Shown here piece by piece: positions 1 through 7,815 of a stretch of DNA of 64,000 nt. This DNA comes from Azospirillum soli (lineage in GTDB: Bacteria > Pseudomonadota > Alphaproteobacteria > Azospirillales > Azospirillaceae): positions 1 through 64,000 of the forward strand of contig NZ_JAGINQ010000016.1 in assembly GCF_017876165.1 (NCBI RefSeq), given 5' to 3'. Position 1 is the first letter of the stretch; each line of letters starts with the position of its first letter. The notes beneath the pieces were generated by a model. It worked only from the letters and a program-made list of their open reading frames with translations, made no database searches and was not told where the DNA came from. The translations under genes were made by a program, and so were the position numbers.

Positions 1-1
1 C

Positions 2-88
2 GAGCGGCGCGCCGACATCTTCTCCGCCTTCCATCACATCGCCGCCAGCCTCATCTGCTGGCGCTTCGTCCAGAAATGGTTTTGTTAG
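2..88 (+). CDS. IS5-family-like transposase, C-terminal end only (cut by window start)
   Basis: An open frame enters from the left edge and stops at TAG 86-88, giving 28 residues that begin ERRADIFSAFHHIAASLIC and end WFC. A His- and Ala-rich hydrophobic tail just before the stop is typical of the C-terminus of IS5/IS4-type DDE transposases. No catalytic residue lies inside the window, so the family call rests on the tail alone. The low-GC gene that follows fits an insertion-sequence boundary. Confidence 0.5.
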   Translation, partial: ERRADIFSAFHHIAASLICWRFVQKWFC

Positions 89-255
89 GCGCTCTAAACG
101 GTAAACAGTTTACCGTCTCTATCGCGGTGCCTGCGACATTGCGCCGCAGAGCGGATGGTCTTCCAGCTTTACCCCTGAGAATTGCAACGGTACTTTCCGC
201 CGTTCGTCAAATGCTACCGCGTCAGTCTGTTTTGCACCATCTAAGGAGAGAGCGA

Positions 256-870
256 GTGCCCATTAAAACCACGAAGATCTTCGACGATCAGGTGGTCAGC
301 CCAGGATCTGGCGCGGCCGTCATTTTGTTCCTTTTAGCCGTGCTCAGCATAGTCCTCATTCCTATAGCTGTCATCATGTACAAAAGCTCATGCAAGAAGA
401 TGACGGAGGAGGCAGAGAAACGGCTCCGCAATCAAGCGCGTGAGTGGGCAGCTAAACACTTTGGGGCAGAGCCAGATTACCTTGATGTTGCGCGAGTTCA
501 AATCGCAGTGAACAGCATAAATGCAAGCGGCTTTGCAGTTTCGCGGAACCGCATCATCGTTATTGAAAAAGGGGTTGCTGCTGAGTTGCCTTGGTCCAGT
601 ATTCGCAGCTGGAACTGGAAAGTATCCGGGTATGAACAAATAAGGACTTTCGGGCCGGTTGGCCTCATTCAGGGTGCGCAGGTTGACGCTGTCAACAGAG
701 CGCAGAGAGACCAAGCAAAGGCAGAGAGCGGATTCTTTATTCAAGTCGCTGATATTGAAAAGCCTGAATGGCATGTCCAAACGGACGACATGAAGATGCT
801 GAAGAAGTGGCATGAGATTTTCCTTCAGCTTAAAGAGACATGCAACCAAAGTACGATGGCGCAGGCGTGA
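256..870 (+). CDS. Membrane-anchored protein of unknown function, low GC
   Basis: 204 residues from GTG 256, chosen because AAGGAGAG sits just upstream; the open frame extends back to 76 but would overlap the transposase end. One strongly hydrophobic segment lies at about residues 19-44, followed by a Lys/Glu-rich stretch (about 45-65) and a soluble domain with the motif RIIVIEKG and Trp-rich strands. I do not recognise the family with confidence. Base composition is clearly less GC-rich than neighbouring genes, with codons such as ata, aaa and ttt, suggesting horizontal acquisition together with the IS remnant. It ends 1 bp before the next gene's GTG. Confidence 0.65.
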   Translation: MPIKTTKIFDDQVVSPGSGAAVILFLLAVLSIVLIPIAVIMYKSSCKKMTEEAEKRLRNQAREWAAKHFGAEPDYLDVARVQIAVNSINASGFAVSRNRIIVIEKGVAAELPWSSIRSWNWKVSGYEQIRTFGPVGLIQGAQVDAVNRAQRDQAKAESGFFIQVADIEKPEWHVQTDDMKMLKKWHEIFLQLKETCNQSTMAQA

Positions 871-871
871 G

Positions 872-1258
872 GTGAAAGCCGCCGCCATCATCCTGATCGC
901 CACCACCACGCCAGCGGTGGCGGCCGACCTTGCCGTCCGCGCCCGCGGCCACGAGGTCTATGAGGTGGTGAAGGACACCGCCGTCCTGGACGCGGTGCGC
1001 AAGATCATGCCTGCGAAGGATTACAAGGTCTGGTTGAAGTGGGCCAAAAACGGCGTCAGCGCGCCCATGGAGGAGCGCAACGGCGTCGTCTTCGGCTTCG
1101 GCTGCCAGCCGGGCAACTGCTCGACGGTGCACGGCCGCTTGGCCTTCGACCACGAAGGCCACGTCTGGGCGTCACTGACCGAGGACGGCGAGATCACCCG
1201 CTACTACGGCGATCCGCCCGGCGCAGTGAAGCCGCTGCTGACCGTCGGCACGAACTGA
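872..1258 (+). CDS. Secreted Ivy-like (C-type lysozyme inhibitor) protein, tentative
   Basis: 128 residues from GTG 872. A short signal peptide ends at AVAA-DLA, so the product should be periplasmic. The mature part carries CQPGNC, which resembles the CKPHDC loop of the Ivy family of vertebrate-type lysozyme inhibitors, followed by strands ending in ITRYYGDPPG. An in-frame ATG at 812 would add a basic N-terminus but overlaps the upstream gene. The family call comes from motif and size; a generic periplasmic protein is the alternative. The native upstream region may have been lost at the junction with the low-GC gene. Confidence 0.5.
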   Translation: MKAAAIILIATTTPAVAADLAVRARGHEVYEVVKDTAVLDAVRKIMPAKDYKVWLKWAKNGVSAPMEERNGVVFGFGCQPGNCSTVHGRLAFDHEGHVWASLTEDGEITRYYGDPPGAVKPLLTVGTN

Positions 1259-1323
1259 AGCAGTGCCGGGCTCCTGGCCGCCCGCGGGCAGTCAGGAAAG
1301 CGGGCAAAACGGGTGCCTGCACC

Positions 1324-1357
1324 GGCCCCTCCTTTCCCCCGCCCTGCGGTAGGGGTG
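1324..1357. repeat. Partial copy of the GC-rich palindromic repeat
   Basis: The cccctcctttcccccgccctgcggtaggggtg-type sequence matches one internal hairpin of the window-wide repeat family but lacks the gggccccca/tgggggccc ends. It lies between the Ivy-like gene and the 69-bp mini-element. Confidence 0.4.
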
Positions 1358-1371
1358 ACGATGCCACCAAT

Positions 1372-1440
1372 CTAGTGGAGCGCGCCAGACGGATCATCTC
1401 GTTCTACAAACGTAACGATCCGTCTGGTGCATACCACTAG
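1372..1440. mobile_element. 69-bp MITE-like mini-element with 24-bp inverted ends
   Basis: The left arm at 1372-1395 and the right arm at 1417-1440 are imperfect inverted repeats. Both begin with CTAGTGG and share CCAGACGGATC, with a mismatch block in the middle. They enclose 21 bp. CTAG at each outer edge suits elements that insert at TA or CTAG targets, such as the IS630/Tc1 group. No transposase lies inside, so it would be a non-autonomous remnant. Confidence 0.5.
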
Positions 1441-1548
1441 GTGCCCCCGTGCGAGTTTGACTGAGGCGAATTTAGGAAAGGGCCGGAGGTCGGTTGAATG
1501 CCAGCCCGTGCGAACTGTGGCCCCGGTGTGGCTCCAGCGCCCTCCCGA

Positions 1549-1889
1549 TAAAAAAACCGCCGCTAACCCAGTGGATTAGCGGCGAGTTGAACAGGGAGGC
1601 TTCACGTCTGGGAGACGCTGGGTCCGAAGACCCAACCCCGGAAGCCAGGCTTCCGGGACGAAACGCCGGATGTTGCGTCGCAATATCCAACGCCCAAAAT
1701 TTGGCCATTCTGGTGCCGCGAATCCATCCACAAATCGCTAAATCGGCCATGCGATATCCGCATGGCTTGCAAGTGGCTGGAATCGCTCTCAAAAATCGTA
1801 TTCCAGTGGTGGTGATGCCAAAGAAGCATCACCCCACCACCCGGCGCGGCAACCGGCTTGCAATGCCGCTTTATCGGACGCCTGACTGA
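1549..1889 (-). ncRNA. Candidate structured noncoding RNA or long structured 3' UTR downstream of the LysR gene
   Basis: No convincing gene lies between 1441 and 1889. On the minus strand at least five hairpins follow one another: 1811-1833 (8-bp stem), 1777-1806 (7-bp base), 1746-1766 (8-bp stem), 1637-1657 (9-bp stem, 3-nt loop) and 1619-1634 (6-bp stem closed by a C(UUCG)G tetraloop when read on minus). The series ends in a hairpin followed by a T-run at 1550-1584. The UUCG loop and T-run both point to the minus strand. It could be a separate small RNA or the 3' UTR of the LysR transcript. Nothing notable was seen in 1441-1548. Confidence 0.4.
1550..1584 (-). terminator. Rho-independent terminator
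   Basis: Read on minus, a 9-bp perfect stem (CGCCGCTAA / TTAGCGGCG) with a 9-nt loop is followed by GG and seven T. It ends the transcript running from the LysR gene or from the candidate RNA. Confidence 0.75.
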
Positions 1890-2783
1890 TCAGAAGGCAG
1901 TCTCGGCCACCTTTTTGACCAGGAAGTCGCGGAACACCGCGATGCGCTTGGAATGGCGCAGTTCCTCGGCGTAGACGAAATAGGCGTCCACCTTCGGCCC
2001 GTCGATGTCCGGCAGAACGCGGGCCAGATCCTTCGATCCGTCCACTAGGAAGTCCGGCAGGGCCGCGATGCCCAGGCCGCTCTCCACCGCCCGGTAGATG
2101 GCGTAGATGCTGTTGACCTGCAGGATCGGCTTGCGGGCACCCGGCGCCGGGTCGCCGATGTCCATGATCCAGTTCACGTTGGTGACCGGGGCGCGCACGT
2201 CGGGCGGGTAGGCGATGATGTCGTGCCCGTCCAGGTCGGCCGGCAGCTTCGGCACGCCGCGCTTCTTCAGGTAGCTCTGGTGCGCGTAGAGGTGGAAGCG
2301 GATCGACATCAGGTGCCGCTGGATCAAATCCGGCTGGCGCGGCGTGTTCATGCGGATGGCGATGTCCGCCTCGCGCATGGCGAGGTCCAGTTCCGTGTCG
2401 TCGATCAGCAGCGTCAGCTGGATGTCCGGGTAGATCGACAGGAACTCGTTGATGCGCGGCGTCAGCCAGGTGGAGCCGAAGGCCACGGTGGTGGTGACGC
2501 GCAGCGGTCCCTTGGGATGCTCCCGGCTTTCGGTCAGCATCGCCTCGGTCATCGACAGCTTGGCGAACACGTCGCGCGCCGTCCGGTGCAGAAGCTCGCC
2601 CTGCTCCGTCAGGATGAGGCCCCGCGCGTGCCGGTGAAACAGCGGCACCCCGAGGCTTTCCTCCAGCGCACTGATCTGGCGGCTGACCGCCGATTGGCTG
2701 AGGTTCAACGTCTCGCCGGCGTGCGTGAAGCTTCCAGCCTCGGCCACGGCGTGGAAGACCCGAAGCTTGTCCCAGTCCATCAT
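1890..2783 (-). CDS. LysR-family transcriptional regulator
   Basis: 297 residues. An N-terminal winged helix-turn-helix (residues 3-62, with LSQSAVSRQISALEESLG) is followed by a LysR substrate-binding domain (about 90-295). This is a typical LysR length. The co-inducer is unknown. It lies downstream of the acetolactate-synthase-like gene on the same strand with a 184-bp gap, so separate transcription is likely. The gap contains a GAAC-N7-GAAC match at 2872-2886 that may be coincidental. Confidence 0.9.
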   Translation of the reverse strand: MMDWDKLRVFHAVAEAGSFTHAGETLNLSQSAVSRQISALEESLGVPLFHRHARGLILTEQGELLHRTARDVFAKLSMTEAMLTESREHPKGPLRVTTTVAFGSTWLTPRINEFLSIYPDIQLTLLIDDTELDLAMREADIAIRMNTPRQPDLIQRHLMSIRFHLYAHQSYLKKRGVPKLPADLDGHDIIAYPPDVRAPVTNVNWIMDIGDPAPGARKPILQVNSIYAIYRAVESGLGIAALPDFLVDGSKDLARVLPDIDGPKVDAYFVYAEELRHSKRIAVFRDFLVKKVAETAF

Positions 2784-2967
2784 GCCTGTCCTTGCCCAGC
2801 CGCATCGTGGCGGAGGGCCTCCCGTTCATTCTTTATTGCCGGCGCATAGCCGCCATGCACTTATATACCGGGAACGCGGTGCGAACGCACGTCCAACCGC
2901 AAGCGGTCGGCACGAAAAAGAGCCAAGCTTGGTAAGAATTTTCGGCCGCCACAGCAATAGTGGGCCT

Positions 2968-4620
2968 TTATTCACCCTTTCTCGCCGCCAAGGCGACCGC
3001 CCGCAACTGCGAGATGGTAAAGCCGGCGGTGATTTGCTCGGGGTCCACACGCAGTTCGATGACCGCTGGCTTGCGACTCCACATCGCGTCCCAGAAGGCC
3101 TGGACGAAATCCTCCGTGCGCTCCACGGTCACGCCGAAGGCGCCGAAGCTCTCGGCCAAGGCCTTCAGGTCGGGGTTGGCGAGCGCGGTGGCACCGACCC
3201 GGCCGGGGAAGCGCCATTCCTGGTGCAGGCGCGCGGTGCCGAACATGCCGTTGTTGACGACGATCAGGATCACGGCGGCGCCAGCCTGGACGGCTGTCGC
3301 CAGTTCGGCCGAGGTCGCCAGGAAACCGCCGTCCCCCGCCATGCCCACGGCGACCTTCTTCGGGTTGGCGAGCTTGGCCGCGATGGCCGCCGGCAGGGCG
3401 TAGCCGAGCGCGCCGTTGGCCGGCCCCAGCTGTCGCCCCGGCCGGCGGTAGAGCAGGTGCCGTTGCGCCCAGTTGGAAAAGCTGCCGGTATCGACCGCCA
3501 CGGCGGCGTCCAGCGGCAGCCGGTCGCGCAGCCAGCCGAAAACCCAGCCGAGGTCGAGGTCGCCGACGCAGGGGCCCGGTTCCAGCCATGCCATGAAGTC
3601 CGCGCGGGCCGCCTCGGTCCATTCCGCCCAGCGCGGGGATTCGGTGGTGGGCAGGGTGGCGGGCATGGCGGCCAGAGCGGCGGCCAGCGGGGCCATGGCG
3701 GTGCGGATCGTCAGAGCGGCGCCGGGGATGCGGTCCAGTTCCTCCGCGCAGGGGTGCGCGTGGACCACCGTGCCGGTCGGCGCGGCGTCGCCGATCTCGT
3801 CCAGCCGCGCGCCCAGCACCAGCAGCAGGTCGGCGTCAGCCACCCGCTGGACCAGAGCCGGGCTCGGCCAAGTGCCGAGATCGCCGGCATGGCTGGGGCT
3901 TTCGTTGTCAAGGATGTCCTGACGCCGGAAGGCGCAGGCGACGGGCAGGCCGTGGGCCTCGGCAAAGCTCTTCAGGTCGGCGCAGGCCGCGTCGGTCCAG
4001 GTGGAGCCGCCGACGAGCAGCAAAGGCCGTTCGGCCTCGGCGAGCAGTGTGCGGAGCGCATCGAGGTCGGGGAACGGGGTGTCTTCCGGGGGGAAAGGGG
4101 GCGTGTCGGGAATCGCTGCCTCGGCCGCCAGCATGGTTTGCGGCAGGACCAGCACGACCGGCCCCGGCTGACCGGAGATGGCGGTGTGGAAGGCCTGGGC
4201 GACGATCTCGGGAAGCTGGGCGGCTTCGTCGATGCGCGCGGTCCATTTCGCGACGGGCTCGAACAGGCGGCAGGGATCGGGGGTGCCGTAAACGCCCGCC
4301 GCGCCCTCGCCGATCAACAGAAGCATGGGGGTGGCGTCCTGCCGGGCGGTCTGCACCCCGATCATGACCGACGCGGCGGATGGGCCGCCGTTGACCAGGG
4401 CGACGCCGGGGCGGCCAGTCAGCCGGCCGTGCGCCTCGGCCATGAAGCTCAGCCCCACCTCCTGCCGTCCGGTCACCGTGCGGACGTCGGGCGTGTCGAG
4501 CAGGGCGTCGAGCACATCCACCAGATGGTCGCCGGGCAGGGTGAAGACGGTGTCGGTGCCGTGGGCGCGCAGCGCATCGACCAGCAGGCGGGCGCCGGTG
4601 CGGGCGGGGAGGTCGGGCAT
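2968..4620 (-). CDS. Thiamine-diphosphate-dependent enzyme, acetolactate synthase large-subunit-like
   Basis: 550 residues from ATG 4620, which has AAAGG upstream; the longer frame to 4728 lacks support. Domains are an N-terminal pyrimidine-binding domain (GRQEVGLSFMAEAHGRLTGR, Glu for TPP activation), a central domain, and a C-terminal PP-binding domain with GDGGF and VVNNGMFG for the Mg-diphosphate site. The family includes acetolactate synthase, benzoylformate decarboxylase and related enzymes that decarboxylate 2-oxo acids. No small regulatory subunit is adjacent, so a catabolic or side-pathway role is more likely than branched-chain amino acid synthesis. Substrate not determined. Confidence 0.85.
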   Translation of the reverse strand: MPDLPARTGARLLVDALRAHGTDTVFTLPGDHLVDVLDALLDTPDVRTVTGRQEVGLSFMAEAHGRLTGRPGVALVNGGPSAASVMIGVQTARQDATPMLLLIGEGAAGVYGTPDPCRLFEPVAKWTARIDEAAQLPEIVAQAFHTAISGQPGPVVLVLPQTMLAAEAAIPDTPPFPPEDTPFPDLDALRTLLAEAERPLLLVGGSTWTDAACADLKSFAEAHGLPVACAFRRQDILDNESPSHAGDLGTWPSPALVQRVADADLLLVLGARLDEIGDAAPTGTVVHAHPCAEELDRIPGAALTIRTAMAPLAAALAAMPATLPTTESPRWAEWTEAARADFMAWLEPGPCVGDLDLGWVFGWLRDRLPLDAAVAVDTGSFSNWAQRHLLYRRPGRQLGPANGALGYALPAAIAAKLANPKKVAVGMAGDGGFLATSAELATAVQAGAAVILIVVNNGMFGTARLHQEWRFPGRVGATALANPDLKALAESFGAFGVTVERTEDFVQAFWDAMWSRKPAVIELRVDPEQITAGFTISQLRAVALAARKGE

Positions 4621-4800
4621 GGGCTGGCCTTTCGCGGCGTCCAGACGGTGAATGCGCGCGGAGTTAAGGCGGGCCGCCGCCCTGCTGTCAACGCGGCGAA
4701 ATCGGCCCATCAAATCTGATGCTGCCACCCTTGCGCCGTTGCGCCCACTCTGGCCGCCCGCTAATCCGGTGGCAGCGGTTCAGGCAAGGAGGACCCCCGA

Positions 4801-5046
4801 ATGCCCGATCAGCACCAGCCGACCCTCACCCGCGATCAGGTGATCGAGATCTGCGGCCGGCTCGACGACATGCGCATCGCCGGCATCATCGGCACCGGCG
4901 CCAGCCCGGCCGAGCTGATGGAGGCACGCACCTGGACGGCGGCCGACGACTACATGGGGCTGGCGACCCGCCATCCGCCGTCCGGCCGCGTCGCGCGCCT
5001 CGTCGAACTGCTCAAGGCCGACGAGCCGGATTGGGACGATCAGTAG
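4801..5046 (+). CDS. Small conserved-type hypothetical protein
   Basis: 81 residues with a strong ribosome site (AAGGAGG, 8 nt before ATG). The product is acidic and helical, with an ICGRLDDMRIAGIIGTGAS stretch and no membrane segment or known motif that I recognise. The 3' end overlaps by 35 bp the 3' end of the convergent small gene at 5012-5215. Confidence 0.75.
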   Translation: MPDQHQPTLTRDQVIEICGRLDDMRIAGIIGTGASPAELMEARTWTAADDYMGLATRHPPSGRVARLVELLKADEPDWDDQ

Positions 5047-5215
5047 CTTCGTCTTCCGTGCCGACCTCGCTGTTGCTGTCGGCCTCCGGCCGCGACGGCG
5101 CGCGTCCGGGCAGCGGCGTCTGCGGGATGGTGCCGGGCGTCGTCTCGATGGACGGCGCCTGCAATCCGTCCAGGTCGTTGGCGAAGGTCGGCTTGTCGCG
5201 GTTCTTGTCGGGCAT
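5012..5215 (-). CDS. Small Pro-rich hypothetical protein
   Basis: 67 residues with GGAG 8 nt before ATG 5215, which supports it as a real gene. It is hydrophilic and rich in Pro, Asp and Thr (for example TPGTIPQTPLPGRAPSRP), and probably disordered. It follows the DHA2 exporter gene on the same strand after 45 bp and may be cotranscribed. Its 3' end overlaps the convergent gene. Confidence 0.55.
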   Translation of the reverse strand: MPDKNRDKPTFANDLDGLQAPSIETTPGTIPQTPLPGRAPSRPEADSNSEVGTEDEATDRPNPARRP

Positions 5216-5260
5216 GGTGAATCTCCGGTGGTGTCGTTCCGGAAGTAACAGGCGTAGCCG

Positions 5261-6688
5261 TCAATCCGCCGCTTCGACCGCCTCCGACACCGCTTTTTGT
5301 GTCCGGCCGTGGCCGCTGATCTCCGCGCCCGCGTCGGCCGGCAGCGGCACGAAGAACAGCGCCGAGACGCAGGCCATCACGCCGATGGTCAGGAAGGCCG
5401 GCACGAAATCCGCCGGCGCCAGCGCAGTGCCGCCGGTCCACAGCTGCGTCAGGCTCAGCACCAGGGCGCCCACCGCGACGCCCAGGCTCAGCGCGATCTG
5501 CTGCATCACGGTGGACAGGGTGTTGGCGCGGCTCATGCGCCGCTGCGGCACCTCGGCGTAGGCGAGGCTGTTGAGGCCGGAGAACTGGAGCGAGCGGAAG
5601 AACCCGCCGGCCAGCAGCGCGCCCAGGATGACCCAATGCGCCGTGTCCGGCCGGAAGGCCGCGTAGCTCATCAGGATCAGGCCGCTCAGCAGCGCGTTGG
5701 CGATCAGCACGCGGCGGAAGCCGAAGCGGCGCAGGATCGGCGGGGCCACCGTCTTCATGGCCAGGGCGCCGACCGCCCCGGCGAAGGTCAGGCTGCCGGC
5801 CTCGAACGCCGTCCGCCCGAACCCGACCTGGAGCAGCAGCGGCATCAGGAAGGGCACGGCACCGATGCCGATGCGGAACAGCGTGCCGCCGAGAACCGAG
5901 GCCGAATAGGTCGGCAGCCGGAACAGCGTGGGGTCGAGCACCGGCCGCTCCACCCGGCGGGCGTGGCGCAGGTAGAGCCATGCGGTCAGCACCCCGACCG
6001 CCAGCACCCCGGCGACCGCCCAGGGCCGCAGGACGCCGTGGCCGACATTCTCCAGCCCGAACATCAGGGCGGCCAGCGCCAGCGCGCTCAGCACGAAGCC
6101 GGTGGCGTCGAACGGGTCGCGCTCCGCCTCCTTGACGTTCGGGATGAGGCTGAGCACAAGGCCGAGGCCAAGCAGGCCGATGGGCACGTTGATGAAGAAG
6201 ATCCAGCGCCACGAGGCGTAGGTGGCGATGAAGCCGCCGACCAGCGGTCCCAGCGCCGGCCCGATCAGCGCGGGGAGGGTCATGGTCGCCATGGCGCTGA
6301 CCAGCTGGTCCTTGGGCACGGTCTTCAGCAGGATCAGCCGGCCGACCGGCACCATCATGGCGCCGCCGATGCCCTGGACCACGCGCGCCGCCACCAGCTC
6401 GTAAAGCCCGTTGGACAATCCGCACAACACCGAGCCCGCCGTGAACACCACGATGGCCGAGGCGAACACCGTGCGCGCGCCGAACCGGTCGGCGGCCCAG
6501 CCGCTGACCGGCAGGAACACCGCCAGCGCCAGCATGTAGGAGGTCATGGCGAGGCTGAGCCGCAACGGATCCTCGCCCATCGACCGCGCGATCTGGGGGA
6601 GTGCTGTCGCGATGATCGTCGCGTCCAGATGCTCCATGAAGAAGGCGCAGGCGATGATCAGGGGGACGATGCGGCTGGTGCGAGGCAT
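5261..6688 (-). CDS. MFS exporter, DHA2 (EmrB/QacA) type
   Basis: 475 residues with about 14 hydrophobic segments. Motif A-like GWAADRFGARTVF lies after TM2, the TM1 signature is LDATIIATALPQIA, and motif C-like GPALGPLVGGF lies in TM5. These mark the drug:H+ antiporter-2 family in the inner membrane. No periplasmic adaptor (EmrA-like) gene is adjacent. Substrate unknown; multidrug or toxic-metabolite export is the family expectation. Confidence 0.9.
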   Translation of the reverse strand: MPRTSRIVPLIIACAFFMEHLDATIIATALPQIARSMGEDPLRLSLAMTSYMLALAVFLPVSGWAADRFGARTVFASAIVVFTAGSVLCGLSNGLYELVAARVVQGIGGAMMVPVGRLILLKTVPKDQLVSAMATMTLPALIGPALGPLVGGFIATYASWRWIFFINVPIGLLGLGLVLSLIPNVKEAERDPFDATGFVLSALALAALMFGLENVGHGVLRPWAVAGVLAVGVLTAWLYLRHARRVERPVLDPTLFRLPTYSASVLGGTLFRIGIGAVPFLMPLLLQVGFGRTAFEAGSLTFAGAVGALAMKTVAPPILRRFGFRRVLIANALLSGLILMSYAAFRPDTAHWVILGALLAGGFFRSLQFSGLNSLAYAEVPQRRMSRANTLSTVMQQIALSLGVAVGALVLSLTQLWTGGTALAPADFVPAFLTIGVMACVSALFFVPLPADAGAEISGHGRTQKAVSEAVEAAD

Positions 6689-6770
6689 AGCGAGCTATGT
6701 GGGGTTTGCGGGTGCGTGGACCATCGCTTTGGCGGGGACCCTGTCATGCGGTCAGAGAAGTTCGGCAAGC

Positions 6771-6865
6771 GGGCCCCCATCCCGACCTTCCCCCACCTTC
6801 GGTGGGGGAAGGGGTTTAAAGTTCCCTCCCTCGCCGAAGGTGGGGGAGGGTTAGGGTGGGGGCCC
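6771..6865. repeat. GC-rich palindromic repeat, full copy 1
   Basis: Bounded by gggccccca and tgggggccc inverted ends. Inside are two hairpins, each built from cccccaccttcgg/ccgaaggtggggg-type arms, separated by a short A/T-containing spacer. It lies in the gap between the crotonase and exporter genes. Confidence 0.85.
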
Positions 6866-6891
6866 GCCGCAGGGGCTTCTCACGGGGCTTC

Positions 6892-7698
6892 TCACCGCCC
6901 CCGGAACACCGGCTTGCGCCGTTCCAGGAAGGCCCGGTAGCCCTCGCGGAAGTCTTCCGTGCCGTAGCAGTCGCAGCATTCGGCGATCTCATCCTCGCTG
7001 AGCGGGCCCGGGTCGGCGAAGCGGCGGATGAAGCGCTTGTGCAGGCGGGCGGCCAGCGGGGCGCCGCCGACGATGCGCTCGCAGGTCGCGGCGATTTCGC
7101 CTTCGAAGGCGTCCTGGGCGACGATGCGGTGGACGAGGCGCTTGTCCTTGGCCTCCGCGGCGTCGAAGACGCGGCCTTCCAGCAGGATTTCCAGCGCCGC
7201 CGGGCCGCCGGCGATGTCGTAGAGAAGCTTCATTTCCGGCAGGGGCATGGAGATGCCGAGCCGGCTGACCGGCACGCCGAAGCGGCTGGCGTCGGTGCAC
7301 ACCCGCAGGTCGCAGGCCAGCGCCACGGCGAGGCCGATGCCGCAGCAGGCGCCCTGGATGGCGGCCAGCGTCGGGTGCGGCAGCTCGCGCAGCAGGTGCA
7401 GCCCTTCGTCCATCAAATGGCCGTAGGCGATGCCCTGTTCGGGGCTGTTGCGCTCCGTCTCGAACTCCGAGATGTCGGCGCCGGGGCTGAAGGCCCGCCC
7501 GCCGTCCCCGCGCAGCACCACCACGCGCACCGAGTCGTCCGCCCCAAGCTGCCGCAGCGCCGGGATCAGCGCGTGCCACATGGGCTTGTCGAAGGCGTTG
7601 AGCTTGTCGGGGTTGCTGAGCGTCAGGGTGGCGACGACGCCCTCGCGCGTCAGGGTCACGGTGCCGGCCATGGGGTTCCCGGTGGTTTCGTTGTCCAT
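6892..7698 (-). CDS. Enoyl-CoA hydratase/isomerase (crotonase) family protein lacking the usual catalytic glutamates
   Basis: 268 residues. The crotonase fold is clear: the oxyanion-hole strand FSPGADISEF and the G-x-G motif GACCGIGLAVAL followed by ACDLRV. Where true hydratases have Glu (GGGCELAL and FGxPEVxLG), this protein reads GIGLAVAL and FGVPVSRLG, so both general-acid/base glutamates appear replaced. It may be an isomerase, a hydrolase or another CoA-ester enzyme. The start is uncertain: 7698 gives the usual family length, while ATG 7671 has a GGGAA upstream; the frame extends to 7716. Confidence 0.8.
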   Translation of the reverse strand: MDNETTGNPMAGTVTLTREGVVATLTLSNPDKLNAFDKPMWHALIPALRQLGADDSVRVVVLRGDGGRAFSPGADISEFETERNSPEQGIAYGHLMDEGLHLLRELPHPTLAAIQGACCGIGLAVALACDLRVCTDASRFGVPVSRLGISMPLPEMKLLYDIAGGPAALEILLEGRVFDAAEAKDKRLVHRIVAQDAFEGEIAATCERIVGGAPLAARLHKRFIRRFADPGPLSEDEIAECCDCYGTEDFREGYRAFLERRKPVFRGR

Positions 7699-7815
7699 TA
7701 GCGAATGCACAACCACGCACCCGCGTTGCGCGTCAAGCGCTTAGACTCTGGACCAGGACTGCGCCGCTCCCCATAGTCCGTAGGTTCGAATGTCGAGGAG
7801 GGGGACGACACCGCG

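Noticed and set aside
2725..4719. Long plus-strand frame opposite the acetolactate-synthase-like gene
   Set aside because: Gly/Arg/Gln-rich shadow with no motif; the opposite strand encodes a clear TPP enzyme.
7783..7791. GGTTCGAAT resembling a tRNA T-loop
   Set aside because: No acceptor or anticodon stem can be built around it; it lies in the promoter region of the ABC operon.
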